Positions 44,842 through 53,768 of a stretch of DNA of 64,000 bases are shown one piece after another. Numbering within the stretch: the stretch's first letter is position 1; every line of letters begins with the position of its first letter. The stretch is from Gaoshiqia sediminis. Lineage in GTDB: Bacteria > Bacteroidota > Bacteroidia > Bacteroidales > Prolixibacteraceae. The stretch is taken from contig NZ_JAPAAF010000006.1 in assembly GCF_025907915.1 (NCBI RefSeq), positions 142,461-206,460 of the forward strand. The letters run 5' to 3'. A program made the translations under genes and the position numbers. The notes beneath the pieces were generated by a model. That model did not search any database. It saw nothing but the letters and a program-made list of their open reading frames with translations, and had not been told where the DNA came from.

Positions 44842-45396
44842 TTGGAGGACCTCAGGCAACTGATAACAGATTGTGCTGCTGGGAAAACAGGGGCGCAAGC
44901 TCGTTTGTACCAGTTGTTCGCACCCAAAATGTATGGGGTGTGTCTGCGCTATTCCAAGGATCAAACCGAGGCCGAGGATAACTTGCAGGATGGGTTCATC
45001 AAGGTATTCGAGAAGATTGGCACGTTCCGGCACGAGGGTTCTTTTGAAGGTTGGGTGAGGAGGATTATGGTGAATGTGTCGCTGGAAAAATACCGCAAGC
45101 AGCATTTGCTGCATCCTGTTGATGACATGACAAAGTTTGATGTACCGGACTTTAAGGATGAAATTCTTGCGGAGATTGCGACACAGGATTTGTTAAAACT
45201 CATCCAGGAATTGCCTCCCCGCTACCGGATGGTTTTCAACCTGTATGTGTTTGAAGGGATGAACCACAAGGAAATTGCCGGGGAAATGAAAATTACGGAA
45301 GGAACTTCCAAATCGAACCTGGCGCGGGCCCGGATGATTTTGCAAAAAAAGGTGGTGAAGTGTTTTGAAGAAACTGAAAATAATTACCCTGCATGA
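44842..45396 (+). CDS. ECF RNA polymerase sigma factor (locus 2)
   Basis: A 184-aa ECF sigma factor. Region 2 covers about 20-90 (SKDQTEAEDNLQDGFIKVFE) and region 4 about 115-170 (YVFEGMNHKEIAGEMKITEG, a helix-turn-helix). It must begin at a rare TTG at 44842 because a stop lies at 44824 and there is no ATG before region 2. The rare start may hold expression low. It overlaps the next gene by 4 bp, so the two are coupled. It belongs to a different subgroup from the 25063 factor, as the sequences are only distantly similar. Confidence 0.88.
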   Translation: MEDLRQLITDCAAGKTGAQARLYQLFAPKMYGVCLRYSKDQTEAEDNLQDGFIKVFEKIGTFRHEGSFEGWVRRIMVNVSLEKYRKQHLLHPVDDMTKFDVPDFKDEILAEIATQDLLKLIQELPPRYRMVFNLYVFEGMNHKEIAGEMKITEGTSKSNLARARMILQKKVVKCFEETENNYPA

Positions 45397-46775
45397 TGAA
45401 GAGTGATCACCAGTTGGATGAGCTGTTCCGTTCGAGATTGGAGAATTTCGAGCAAAGTCCGCCTCCCTATGTTTGGGATCGGATTCAGGAGCTACAGGCT
45501 GCCGGACGGAAACGGCGGCTGGTACTTATTCTGCGTGCCAGTGGGGTTGCGGCAGCTATTTTATTGGCTTTCCTGTTGGGTTGGCAATTGCAGCCCGATC
45601 AGCCCGAAAACGTGATAGAACCGTTTGTTGTACAGCAAGAACAGGGAGATCAGCCTGTTCCGAAACTTGCCGGGAAATCGATTGAAGTTACCGAAACTAG
45701 CCCGGTTCAGGAGTCCGCTCCTGCGTATGAAACAGTATTACATACGAAACAGCCGTTGGCCCAGGTTGTCGGCAAAACTGAAACGGAACAAAGTCAGGGA
45801 GCCCTTCCTGCTGAAAAAGAGGAAGCGCTGCCCTTGCTTAACGCACGATCTGCCAATTTGAAAAGTACCACGACACGCAATCTGCGTTTGGATAAGTTGA
45901 AGGAAAAACGGCAGGGCTTGGCGGTGGAATTATCCGGTGCTGAATTGGCCCTGGTAGAATTTAACAAGCAACAAGCCGGGAATAAGTCCGCTGACCGGGA
46001 TGGCTTCTGGATGGTTGGCGCCATGATTACACCTGTTTATGCCGTCAATCAGTCATCGTACGATGCCGCTTATGCCAGCAACATGACCCGGTCAGGCGGT
46101 AGCGGCAGCCTGCAACTTGGTGGGGGGCTTAGCTTGGAGTATAAAGCAGGGAAAAGGTGGAGTGTTCAATCGGGTTTATATTACAGCAAATTGGAAGAAG
46201 CATCGGGAAATACACCCTCTCGCAATATGCAGTATGATTTTGTTTCCGGTGACGCCGAGTATAATTATTTCAACACCAGCGTGATGGTCGAAAAGGGGGC
46301 AATGCTGATCAATGCTTCGGCTGGCGTGGTAGAGCTCGATAACCTTCCGGAAGGTACCAGGCTTTCTACTTCGCTCGAATCGGTTCAAGCCAACCGAGAG
46401 GTGATACTTAGCCATTCTCAGTTTGAACAACAGTTTGAGTACATCGAAATTCCGTTGATGGCCAGTTACCAGTTACTGGACAAGACATTCCGGTTCCGTT
46501 TGCTGGGCGGGGTAAATGCCGGCTTCCTGATCGGGAATAATGCCTACATGCAGAATTCAGAAGGCCTGAGCCGCATTGGGAAAACAAAAGACATGAACCG
46601 GATCAGTTATTCCACCAGTTTTGGTTTTGGCTTGGGCTACCGGCTTACCGACCGGTTGGAGCTGCGGGTTGATCCGCAATTGAAGTACTACCTGGGCTCG
46701 TTAAACGATAACCCTTCGGTGACCTATAAACCCTATTCTTTTGGTGTTTTCACAGGCATCAATTATCGATTTTAG
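45393..46775 (+). CDS. Anti-sigma-like TM protein fused to an outer-membrane beta-barrel
   Basis: A 460-aa protein. The short N-terminal part (1-45, LDELFRSRLENFEQSPPPYVWDRI) resembles the cytoplasmic segment of Bacteroidota anti-sigma-like proteins. A TM lies near 46-65, followed by a Glu/Gln/Pro-rich periplasmic linker to about 190. The C-terminal 260 residues form an OMP_b-brl/PorT-like barrel ending in GINYRF. As read, one chain would cross the inner membrane and insert in the outer membrane. In locus 1 these parts are separate genes. It is coupled to the sigma gene by a 4-bp overlap. Confidence 0.75.
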   Translation: MMKSDHQLDELFRSRLENFEQSPPPYVWDRIQELQAAGRKRRLVLILRASGVAAAILLAFLLGWQLQPDQPENVIEPFVVQQEQGDQPVPKLAGKSIEVTETSPVQESAPAYETVLHTKQPLAQVVGKTETEQSQGALPAEKEEALPLLNARSANLKSTTTRNLRLDKLKEKRQGLAVELSGAELALVEFNKQQAGNKSADRDGFWMVGAMITPVYAVNQSSYDAAYASNMTRSGGSGSLQLGGGLSLEYKAGKRWSVQSGLYYSKLEEASGNTPSRNMQYDFVSGDAEYNYFNTSVMVEKGAMLINASAGVVELDNLPEGTRLSTSLESVQANREVILSHSQFEQQFEYIEIPLMASYQLLDKTFRFRLLGGVNAGFLIGNNAYMQNSEGLSRIGKTKDMNRISYSTSFGFGLGYRLTDRLELRVDPQLKYYLGSLNDNPSVTYKPYSFGVFTGINYRF

Positions 46776-46976
46776 CTATCATCTTTAATTTCCAATTATT
46801 CGGAATTTGACGTTACTTTCGTAAACGAAGTCATTTTTTTGTGGTATGATTTCATGCAGATGGAAGGAATGTTGAGAAGCAGCTTCAGGATTGTCAACTT
46901 TGGATGACTTCGTACGTTTATCAGTATGGCAGCCAAGAACGGTCTGCTATTTTTTATCAATCTTAATCTATTCCAC

Positions 46977-48503
46977 ATGAGCGAAATCGAGAATATTGAA
47001 TTGTCATTTTTGCATTTGGATGATTATCAGGAGTTGAAGCAGGCGATGATTGAAGCTTATCCGGCCATGCCCGAATATTACTGGCGGGAGCAGCATATTA
47101 AAACATTAATCAATCGTTTCCCGGAGGGACAGGTCGTAATGCGGGTAAATGGTGAAATTGCCGGTTGTGCACTGTCGATTATTGTTGATTACAGTAAGTT
47201 TGACGACCAGCATACTTATCAGCAAATCACCGGCAACTATACATTCAATACACACAATCCGGATGGTGACATTCTGTACGGGATTGAAGTTTTCATTAAA
47301 CCCGAATTCAGGGGCCTTCGGCTGGGGCGGCGGTTGTATGACTACCGGAAAGAATTGTGCGAGCGCTTGAATCTGAAGGGAATTGTTTTCGGCGGCCGGA
47401 TTCCAAACTACCATAAGTATTCAGACGAGCTGTCGCCCAAGCAGTATATCGAGAAAGTGAAGCGAAAAGAAATCCATGATCCGGTGTTGAACTTTCAGAT
47501 TTCAAACGACTTTTATCCGTCCAAGATCCTGAAAAATTACCTGGTAGGAGACGAAGCATCCAATGAGTATGCCGTTTTACTAAAGTGGGACAACATCTAC
47601 TATGAAAAGAAATCCCGAAAACCGCAGGCCCCGAAGCGGATTGTGCGTATTGGCCTAATACAATGGCAAATGCGTCCTTATGGCAATTTGGATGATGTTT
47701 TAAACCAGGCTGAATACTTTATTGATGCCGTTTCGGGATACCGGTGTGATTTTGCTCTTTTCCCCGAATTTTTCAATGCCCCGCTGATGGCCGAAAACAA
47801 TCGGTTAAGTGAGCCCGAAGCCATCCGGGAGCAGGCCCAATACACATCCCCGATTGTTGCGAAACTTTCCGAATTTGCCATCTCGTACAACATCAACATC
47901 ATTTCGGGAAGTATGCCCGAAATACAAAACGATTTGCTGTATAATGTAGGGTATGTGTGCCGACGCGACGGTTCGACGGAAAGGTATGAGAAGATACACG
48001 TTACCCCGGATGAGGTACGGGTTTGGGGATTACAGGGCGGCAACGGAATAAAAGCCATTGATACCGATTGCGGAAAAATAGGAGTGCTGATTTGTTACGA
48101 CATAGAATTTCCCGAACTGGGCCGGTTGCTGGCCGACGAAGGCGTCAATATCATTTTTGTTCCGTTCTTAACCGACACGCAAAACGGGTATTCGCGGGTA
48201 AGAAATTGTGCGATGTCCCGTGCTATCGAGAACGAATGCTATGTCGCCATTGCCGGTTGCGTGGGGAACCTGCCCAAGGTACATAACATGGACATTCAGT
48301 ATGCCCAATCGATGGTGGCCACTCCCTGCGATTTTTCGTTTCCGATGAATGGGGTGAAGGCCGAAACGACGCCTAACACGGAAATGATCCTCATCGTGGA
48401 TGTGGATATTGACCTGCTGGCCGAACTAAACCAATATGGCAGTGTTCGCAATCTGAAAGACCGTCGCAAAGATATTTACGAGGTGAACCGGATAAAAAAG
48501 TAA
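46977..48503 (+). CDS. Fused GNAT acetyltransferase and nitrilase-type carbon-nitrogen hydrolase
   Basis: A 508-aa two-domain protein. The GNAT domain covers about 5-205 (YGIEVFIKPEFRGLRLGRRL is the acetyl-CoA loop). The nitrilase-superfamily domain follows from about 220, with the Glu-Lys-Cys triad visible: Glu in LFPEFFN, Lys in YEKIHVTPDE and Cys in VLICYDIEFPE. A frame extension to 46926 exists, but the ATG at 46977 begins the conserved part. The fusion is known in Bacteroidota and other phyla. Its amide substrate is not known. Confidence 0.9.
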   Translation: MSEIENIELSFLHLDDYQELKQAMIEAYPAMPEYYWREQHIKTLINRFPEGQVVMRVNGEIAGCALSIIVDYSKFDDQHTYQQITGNYTFNTHNPDGDILYGIEVFIKPEFRGLRLGRRLYDYRKELCERLNLKGIVFGGRIPNYHKYSDELSPKQYIEKVKRKEIHDPVLNFQISNDFYPSKILKNYLVGDEASNEYAVLLKWDNIYYEKKSRKPQAPKRIVRIGLIQWQMRPYGNLDDVLNQAEYFIDAVSGYRCDFALFPEFFNAPLMAENNRLSEPEAIREQAQYTSPIVAKLSEFAISYNINIISGSMPEIQNDLLYNVGYVCRRDGSTERYEKIHVTPDEVRVWGLQGGNGIKAIDTDCGKIGVLICYDIEFPELGRLLADEGVNIIFVPFLTDTQNGYSRVRNCAMSRAIENECYVAIAGCVGNLPKVHNMDIQYAQSMVATPCDFSFPMNGVKAETTPNTEMILIVDVDIDLLAELNQYGSVRNLKDRRKDIYEVNRIKK

Positions 48504-48520
48504 ATGACTGAATCGTTTTT

Positions 48521-48841
48521 TTACGGATGTGACGGGGCAACCACTTTGTAGCCCCGTTTTTCGATGGCGGAAACAATTTCCTTTTCCGAAGTCTTCGTTG
48601 GGTCGAAAACCACACGGGTAGTCGAATCTTCGTGATTGGCTTCCACTGTGGAGATGCCTTTCAGCTCGTTCACTCCCTTTTGGATCGACATTTCGCAGTG
48701 GTCGCAGGTCATGCCTTCAACCCGGTAAACCAGCTCAACGGAGGCTGTCGGGGTGATTGCTTCAGATTCTTTAACTTGTTTTTGTCCGCAGGAAATGGCG
48801 AGGGTGAAAATGAACGCCAGCAGTAAGATTGGTGATTTCAT
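48521..48841 (-). CDS. Heavy-metal-associated (HMA) domain lipoprotein
   Basis: A 106-aa small protein. The signal peptide ends in a lipobox with Cys at about 19 (LAISCGQKQ). A ferredoxin-like HMA fold follows with the metal-binding GMTCDHC. Like MerP or CopZ it binds soft metals such as copper, here outside the cytoplasm. It is last in the cytochrome oxidase operon direction, so delivery or buffering of copper for the CuA/CuB sites is a reasonable inference. Mercury handling is less likely, as no mer genes are near. Confidence 0.85.
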   Translation of the reverse strand: MKSPILLLAFIFTLAISCGQKQVKESEAITPTASVELVYRVEGMTCDHCEMSIQKGVNELKGISTVEANHEDSTTRVVFDPTKTSEKEIVSAIEKRGYKVVAPSHP

Positions 48842-48851
48842 TTGGGTAGTT

Positions 48852-49331
48852 TTATTTTTTGATGACTGGGGCCAAAATTTTTTCGCTGTCTTCCCCTGCT
48901 TCGCCCATCACGGCTTTAACCTCGCTGCCCAGCAATTTCGACATCAATCCGGCATTCATCCGGGCAATGTAGGTTTTGCCGTCGGCTTTTTCATAAATGG
49001 CTATGCGGCAGGGCATCATCGCCGAAATGTGACGGTTGGGGTCGTTGTCCAAAATACGCACAGCAATGTCGGGTTTGCAAATTGAGAATACGGTTACCGG
49101 CTTCACCGAAAATCCGTTCTTCGACATGGTGGCCTGTAAGTCGTATTGATGGGGCATGCTCCAGTTATTTTCAGCCGTTTGCTTTTCAATTAATGCTTTG
49201 GTTTTGGCAAAGTCGTACTGACTTTCGCTCACGGTAAACATCATTTTGGGTGCCAGCAATACAACTGCTGCAAAACTGATGATGATACCCGTAATAATTC
49301 CTGTTATAAACATAGTGGTAACTTTTTTCAT
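48852..49331 (-). CDS. DUF302 domain membrane-anchored protein
   Basis: A 159-aa protein with an N-terminal anchor (about 6-28) and a DUF302 domain near 50-140, recognised from ATMSKNGFSVKPVTVFSICKP and the following MPCRIAIYEKADGKTYIA. The DUF302 structure is known but the function is not. One member class binds haem or other ligands at a conserved Cys/Glu pocket. It lies 10 bp from the HMA gene and downstream of ctaB, suggesting a link to metal or haem handling for the oxidase. Confidence 0.82.
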   Translation of the reverse strand: MKKVTTMFITGIITGIIISFAAVVLLAPKMMFTVSESQYDFAKTKALIEKQTAENNWSMPHQYDLQATMSKNGFSVKPVTVFSICKPDIAVRILDNDPNRHISAMMPCRIAIYEKADGKTYIARMNAGLMSKLLGSEVKAVMGEAGEDSEKILAPVIKK

Positions 49332-49398
49332 GATTAGATTTTCTTAAGTATCCAATAACGCAGATCTGTGTAAAAAACATTCCATACTTGCCAAATGT

Positions 49399-50277
49399 TC
49401 ACGAGCGGTGAAACAGACTGTCAATAATAAGGGCCACCATCATAAACAAATACAGAAAGTTGAGCTTGAAAAAGGCCGGGCGAACATGCAGGTTCTTTTT
49501 AACCAGTAACTGTGTACCAAGCGAGAACAACAGATAAAAAATGTAGAACAGCAGGATGAACATGGCGGTCCGTCCGATCATCACTTTCAGGGCGATGATC
49601 AAGGCAGCTGCCACCGTGGCCAGGATCCAGGTAAAACTGAGCCGTTTGATTTGGTTGTCGCTGAAAAGGTCGGTGAGGCTCGGATAGCCAGCCAGTTTGT
49701 ATTCTTTCCCAAACATGAGCAGCAACAGCCAAAAGTGGGGTATTTGCCCGATAAAAAAGAACGTCGCCACCCAGAAAATGACCGGGTCGGTGAGTTGTCC
49801 GCCAGCTGCCAGCCAGCCAATATACGGAGGCAGCGCTCCAACCAGTGAGCCGGGCACAACGGCAAAGGCAGTTACTTTTTTTAATGGGGTATAAAAAGCA
49901 TTGTAGGAGATCAGTGTGACGATGCTGGCTCCCAGTGCAACCAGCGGAAAATGGATCGCTAACACCAGGCTTCCCGCGAGGAAATAGGCAAGTGCCACCC
50001 GAAGGGCAAATGCCGGACTGACTTTCCCGGAAGGAATGGGACGACCTTGGGTACGCGGCATCCGGGAATCTTCGTCGTGCTCTTGCCAATGATTCAGGGC
50101 GCCCGAGCTGCACGAAACCAGGAATACCCCAATGCCCAGCCAAAGGCCGGCTGTTCCCACATGTCCGGTATGCAAGGCAAAACCGGTCAAGGCAGAGAGT
50201 GCAACCGGCAGTGAAATCCGGACTTTTCCGAGTTCCGTGATAATCTTAAAATATTCGATGATGCCCGGTTTTGTCAT
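49399..50277 (-). CDS. ctaB: Protohaem IX farnesyltransferase (haem O synthase)
   Basis: A 292-aa UbiA-family prenyltransferase with about eight or nine TM segments. The prenyl-diphosphate-binding Asp-rich motif HWQEHDEDSRMPRTQGRP (near 62-79) is present. It adds a farnesyl group to haem B to make haem O, the precursor of haem A. Its ATG overlaps the subunit II stop by 4 bp. The haem A synthase CtaA is not in the window, so whether haem O or A is the final cofactor cannot be read here. Confidence 0.92.
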   Translation of the reverse strand: MTKPGIIEYFKIITELGKVRISLPVALSALTGFALHTGHVGTAGLWLGIGVFLVSCSSGALNHWQEHDEDSRMPRTQGRPIPSGKVSPAFALRVALAYFLAGSLVLAIHFPLVALGASIVTLISYNAFYTPLKKVTAFAVVPGSLVGALPPYIGWLAAGGQLTDPVIFWVATFFFIGQIPHFWLLLLMFGKEYKLAGYPSLTDLFSDNQIKRLSFTWILATVAAALIIALKVMIGRTAMFILLFYIFYLLFSLGTQLLVKKNLHVRPAFFKLNFLYLFMMVALIIDSLFHRS

Positions 50278-51215
50278 TTCAACGTTTTCAGGTATTCAAT
50301 CATCAGGGCAATATCGTCATCACTAAGTTGTCCCTGATACGATTGCATCATGCCTTTGGGAAAGCCTTCCACAATTTCGCTATTGGGATCATAAATCGAT
50401 CGTTTGATGTATTCATCATCTGCCACCACCGTTTTTGTTTCTCCTCCTGCTTTCACGGTAACTTCATGTCCGTACAGGCCTTTAAACGAGGGGCCCACCA
50501 ACTTGCTGCCATCCAGCGAGTGACAGGCCAGGCAGCCAATATTGGTCATGATCCGTTTTCCGGAAGCAGTGGGTGAATCTACAGTTCCGGCCACCAGGAT
50601 AGTGGTGTCGGCATACCAGGAGTTGAATTGATCCTCCGGCATCACCTTCACCCAGTTATACATGTACGAGTGCTGAAGCCCGCAGTATTCGGTGCAAAAC
50701 AGTTCGAAGATGCCTTCTTTTTGCGGAATAAACCACATAAACTTTTCGCGTCCCGGTACCACATCTTCCTTCACCCGGAAAGCCGGAATATATACCGAGT
50801 GAATAACATCCACCGAAATCAGGTTTAGTTTCACGGGTTTGTCCATGGGGATGAACAAGGTGTCAGTCTTTTTACCGTTTTCGTATTCAAAGGTGAAGTT
50901 CCACATGCGTGAAATCACGTCAATTTCAAAACTGTCTTCGGGGGCATTTTTCATCGGTTTCCATCCGGCCCATCCGTAGTAAAACATCACCAGTACCAGG
51001 ATCGTGGGGATGACGGTCCAAACCACTTCCAGTGTATTGCTTCCTTTTATTTGCGTGGCTTCCGGGTTGCGTTTTTTGTTGTACCGGTAGATGAAATAGA
51101 TCATCACCAGAGTCAACCCGATCAGGAAGAAAAACGAAATGCCCAGGATGACCAGGAAAGCCCGGTCAACACCGGTGACAAAGTTAGAGGCTTGTGTGTT
51201 TGCTAGTATATACAT
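50274..51215 (-). CDS. coxB: Cytochrome c oxidase subunit II with fused cytochrome c domain (caa3 type)
   Basis: A 313-aa protein. Two N-terminal TM segments (about 22-45 and 63-82) are followed by the CuA cupredoxin domain to about 205, with ligands in the segment FCTEYCGLQHSYM (Cys-x3-Cys-x3-His-x2-Met). A class I cytochrome c domain then covers about 215-313, with haem-binding CLACH and an axial Met in MMQSYQ. The fused haem domain marks a caa3-type oxidase. It lies after subunits I, III and IV, which differs from the usual II-first order. Confidence 0.95.
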   Translation of the reverse strand: MYILANTQASNFVTGVDRAFLVILGISFFFLIGLTLVMIYFIYRYNKKRNPEATQIKGSNTLEVVWTVIPTILVLVMFYYGWAGWKPMKNAPEDSFEIDVISRMWNFTFEYENGKKTDTLFIPMDKPVKLNLISVDVIHSVYIPAFRVKEDVVPGREKFMWFIPQKEGIFELFCTEYCGLQHSYMYNWVKVMPEDQFNSWYADTTILVAGTVDSPTASGKRIMTNIGCLACHSLDGSKLVGPSFKGLYGHEVTVKAGGETKTVVADDEYIKRSIYDPNSEIVEGFPKGMMQSYQGQLSDDDIALMIEYLKTLK

Positions 51216-51220
51216 AGTCG

Positions 51221-51505
51221 TTATCTGAAATAGTAGTCAAGAAAGGTAATGATGATTACGGCCAGAAAAACCAGGAATACAAATCCCACCATAATTCGGA
51301 TGTAGGCTTTGTCAAACTTCAGGTGCATGAAATAAGTAAGCACCAGGTACGATTTTATGGTTGCCAGCAATAGGGCGCCGGCAACGGTAAATTCGCCCAG
51401 CTCAATACCGGTAATGGCTACCGACAGAAAGGTAAACAGCAACAGGGCAGCCAGTATGATTGCATAGGTGCTGTAGGGTACAATATGGTGTTTTTCGTTT
51501 GTCAT
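51221..51505 (-). CDS. Cytochrome c oxidase subunit IV
   Basis: A 94-aa protein with three TM segments near 12-31, 37-58 and 66-90, of the bacterial Cox4/CoxD family. It stabilises the oxidase. It lies 5 bp before coxB and 12 bp after coxC. Confidence 0.88.
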   Translation of the reverse strand: MTNEKHHIVPYSTYAIILAALLLFTFLSVAITGIELGEFTVAGALLLATIKSYLVLTYFMHLKFDKAYIRIMVGFVFLVFLAVIIITFLDYYFR

Positions 51506-51517
51506 AGTCCGGTTATT

Positions 51518-52135
51518 TTAGTGGATGAGGTAAAACAGGGGAAACAGGAAAATCCAGATCAGGTCAACCAGGTGCCAGTAAAGGCCGGAGTTTTCGAGCA
51601 AGGCCGAGCGGTCGGCATGGACTTTCCCGCTGGAAACCTTGGCGACCGTCACGCCGATAATAATCATCCCGATGATAATGTGCAGCGCATGCAGGCCGGT
51701 CATTACAAAGTACAGCCCGAAAAACAGGATTTCACCCTGGCTGAGGTTTTCCGTCATGTGTTCGGAGCCGGGGAAAATGCCGTGCTCAAATTTTACTCCC
51801 CATTCAAAATATTTGTTCACCAGGAAAACCAGTCCCAAAAACAGGGTGATTCCCAGCAAAAGCAGGGTAGTACCTTTTTGCCTTTTTTGCAGGGCAGAGG
51901 TGGACATGGCAATGGTCATACTGCTCACCAGCAGGATAACCGTGTTGATAGCCCCGATGGTTGTGTTCAGTTCTTCGGCAGCCAGGTGAAAAGCATCCTG
52001 GTTCAGGTAGCGGTAAACCGAGTAAATGATAAACAATCCGCCAAAGAGCAGTAACTCGGTGAAAATGAACAGCCACATGGCAATTTTGGACCCTTCGGCA
52101 TCGTAGTGTTCATCATGATGGATAGCTTGTGACAT
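51518..52135 (-). CDS. coxC: Cytochrome c oxidase subunit III
   Basis: A 205-aa membrane protein with about five TM segments, the short form common outside mitochondria. Conserved segments such as FFGLYFVMTGLHALHIIIG and HLVDLIWIFLFPLFY close the fold. Subunit III supports proton uptake and stability of subunit I. It lies 12 bp after coxA. Confidence 0.93.
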   Translation of the reverse strand: MSQAIHHDEHYDAEGSKIAMWLFIFTELLLFGGLFIIYSVYRYLNQDAFHLAAEELNTTIGAINTVILLVSSMTIAMSTSALQKRQKGTTLLLLGITLFLGLVFLVNKYFEWGVKFEHGIFPGSEHMTENLSQGEILFFGLYFVMTGLHALHIIIGMIIIGVTVAKVSSGKVHADRSALLENSGLYWHLVDLIWIFLFPLFYLIH

Positions 52136-52147
52136 AGGTATTCGTGT

Positions 52148-53761
52148 TTAGTATTCGTAAGGTCCGTCTTTTTCGTGGTACACCGGGATTGTTTCAAAAT
52201 TCTCGACTGGTGGCGGCGAAGGCACAGTCCATTCCAGGGTTTTCCCGTTCCAGGGGTTTTTGCCGGCAATCGGGCCGCTTTTGGCCGAACGGAACAGGTT
52301 GATGATGATAATAACCAGTCCCAGTGTCATGACCCACGAGCCAAGGGTTGATAGAATGTTAGCCGCGTGAAATTGTTCCAGGTAGTCGTAGTACCGGCGG
52401 GGCATTCCCTGCATTCCTAAATAAAACATGGGTGAATACAGGGCCAGGAAGCCAATGAAGAAAATGATCCAGCCCACGTTGGCCCATAAAGAATCGTACA
52501 TGCGCCCGAACATTTTGGGGAACCAGTAATGGATGGCTGCAAAAAAGGCAAAACCAACCCCGCCGAAAACAATAAAGTGGAAGTGTGCCACCACAAAGGC
52601 CGTGTCGTGTACATACACATCGGTGGCCAGAGCTCCCAGCACCAGTCCCGACAAGCCGCCAATCATAAAGACAAAAATGAAAGAGGCTGCCCAGTAAAAA
52701 GGTGTTTGCACGTTGATCGAACCTTTGTACATGGTGGATATCCAATTGAATACTTTGATGGCGCTGGGAATAGCCACCAAAAATGTCAGGATCGAGAACG
52801 TATATTGGGCTGTGCCGCTCATGCCCGAGGTAAACATGTGGTGGCCCCAAACAAAATAACCAACAAAGGCGATGGCCATGGTAGAAGCAACAATGGCTTT
52901 GTAGCCGAAAACATGTTTCTGCGAAAACGTGGGAATCACCTCCGAAATGGCGCCCATAGCCGGCAAAATCATGATGTACACGGCCGGGTGCGAGTAAATC
53001 CAGAACAGGTGCTGGTAGAGGATGGGGTCGCCGCCCAACGCCGGGTCGAAAACGCCGATGCCAAAAATGCGTTCCAACGCGACTAAAACCAATGTGATTC
53101 CTACCACCGGGGTAGCTAGTAGCTGGATCCAGGCGGTGCCGTAAAGGGTCCAGGGAAACAGCGGCATTTTGGTCCAGCCCATGCCCGGTGCACGCATCCG
53201 GTGGATGGTGACAATAAAGTTCAGCCCGGTAAGGATAGACGAGAAACCTAGGACAAACGCGCCGAAAATGGCCGGCAGCATGTTGGCGCCGGTTTTAAAG
53301 CTGTAGGGCGCGTAAAAGGTCCAGCCGGTATCGGGCGAGCCATCGCCAAACAGCAGCGAGGCAATCACCAGCAAAGCGCCGGCAATATACACATACCACG
53401 ATGCCAGGTTAAGCTTCGGAAAAGCCACATCCTTGGCGCCAATCATGATGGGTAGCAGGAAGTTGCCGAAAACGGCCGGCAAACCGGGAACGACGATCAT
53501 AAAGATCATGATCACCCCGTGCACGGTAAAAACGGCGTTGTAATCCTGGGCGTCCATGATGGTTTTTCCCGGGGCAATCAATTCAAATTTCATGGCCAGC
53601 CCGAGTACTACGCCAACCAAAAAGAGTGTCATCATAGAATACATGTACAACAGGCCAATGCGCTTGTGGTCGGTGGATAAAATCCAGCTCAGCAGCCCGT
53701 TGTGTTTCCCTTTGTATTCCAGGTAACTTACATCGTGGGGTATGTGAGAACTTGCTTGCAT
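52148..53761 (-). CDS. coxA: Cytochrome c oxidase subunit I, A2-type
   Basis: A 537-aa haem-copper oxidase core with twelve TM segments. Low-spin haem ligand His81 (FTVHGVIMIF), CuB ligand and cross-linked pair His258/Tyr262 in YSHPAVYI, CuB ligands His307-His308 in WGHHMFTSG and the AHFHFIVFGG haem ligand segment are present. The HPEVY of A1 oxidases reads HPAVY here, so the D-channel Glu is replaced by Ala260, and the preceding Tyr256-Ser257 supplies the YS motif of the A2 subfamily. It pumps protons and reduces oxygen. It is second in the operon after sco. Confidence 0.96.
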   Translation of the reverse strand: MQASSHIPHDVSYLEYKGKHNGLLSWILSTDHKRIGLLYMYSMMTLFLVGVVLGLAMKFELIAPGKTIMDAQDYNAVFTVHGVIMIFMIVVPGLPAVFGNFLLPIMIGAKDVAFPKLNLASWYVYIAGALLVIASLLFGDGSPDTGWTFYAPYSFKTGANMLPAIFGAFVLGFSSILTGLNFIVTIHRMRAPGMGWTKMPLFPWTLYGTAWIQLLATPVVGITLVLVALERIFGIGVFDPALGGDPILYQHLFWIYSHPAVYIMILPAMGAISEVIPTFSQKHVFGYKAIVASTMAIAFVGYFVWGHHMFTSGMSGTAQYTFSILTFLVAIPSAIKVFNWISTMYKGSINVQTPFYWAASFIFVFMIGGLSGLVLGALATDVYVHDTAFVVAHFHFIVFGGVGFAFFAAIHYWFPKMFGRMYDSLWANVGWIIFFIGFLALYSPMFYLGMQGMPRRYYDYLEQFHAANILSTLGSWVMTLGLVIIIINLFRSAKSGPIAGKNPWNGKTLEWTVPSPPPVENFETIPVYHEKDGPYEY

Positions 53762-53768
53762 AAAGTAG

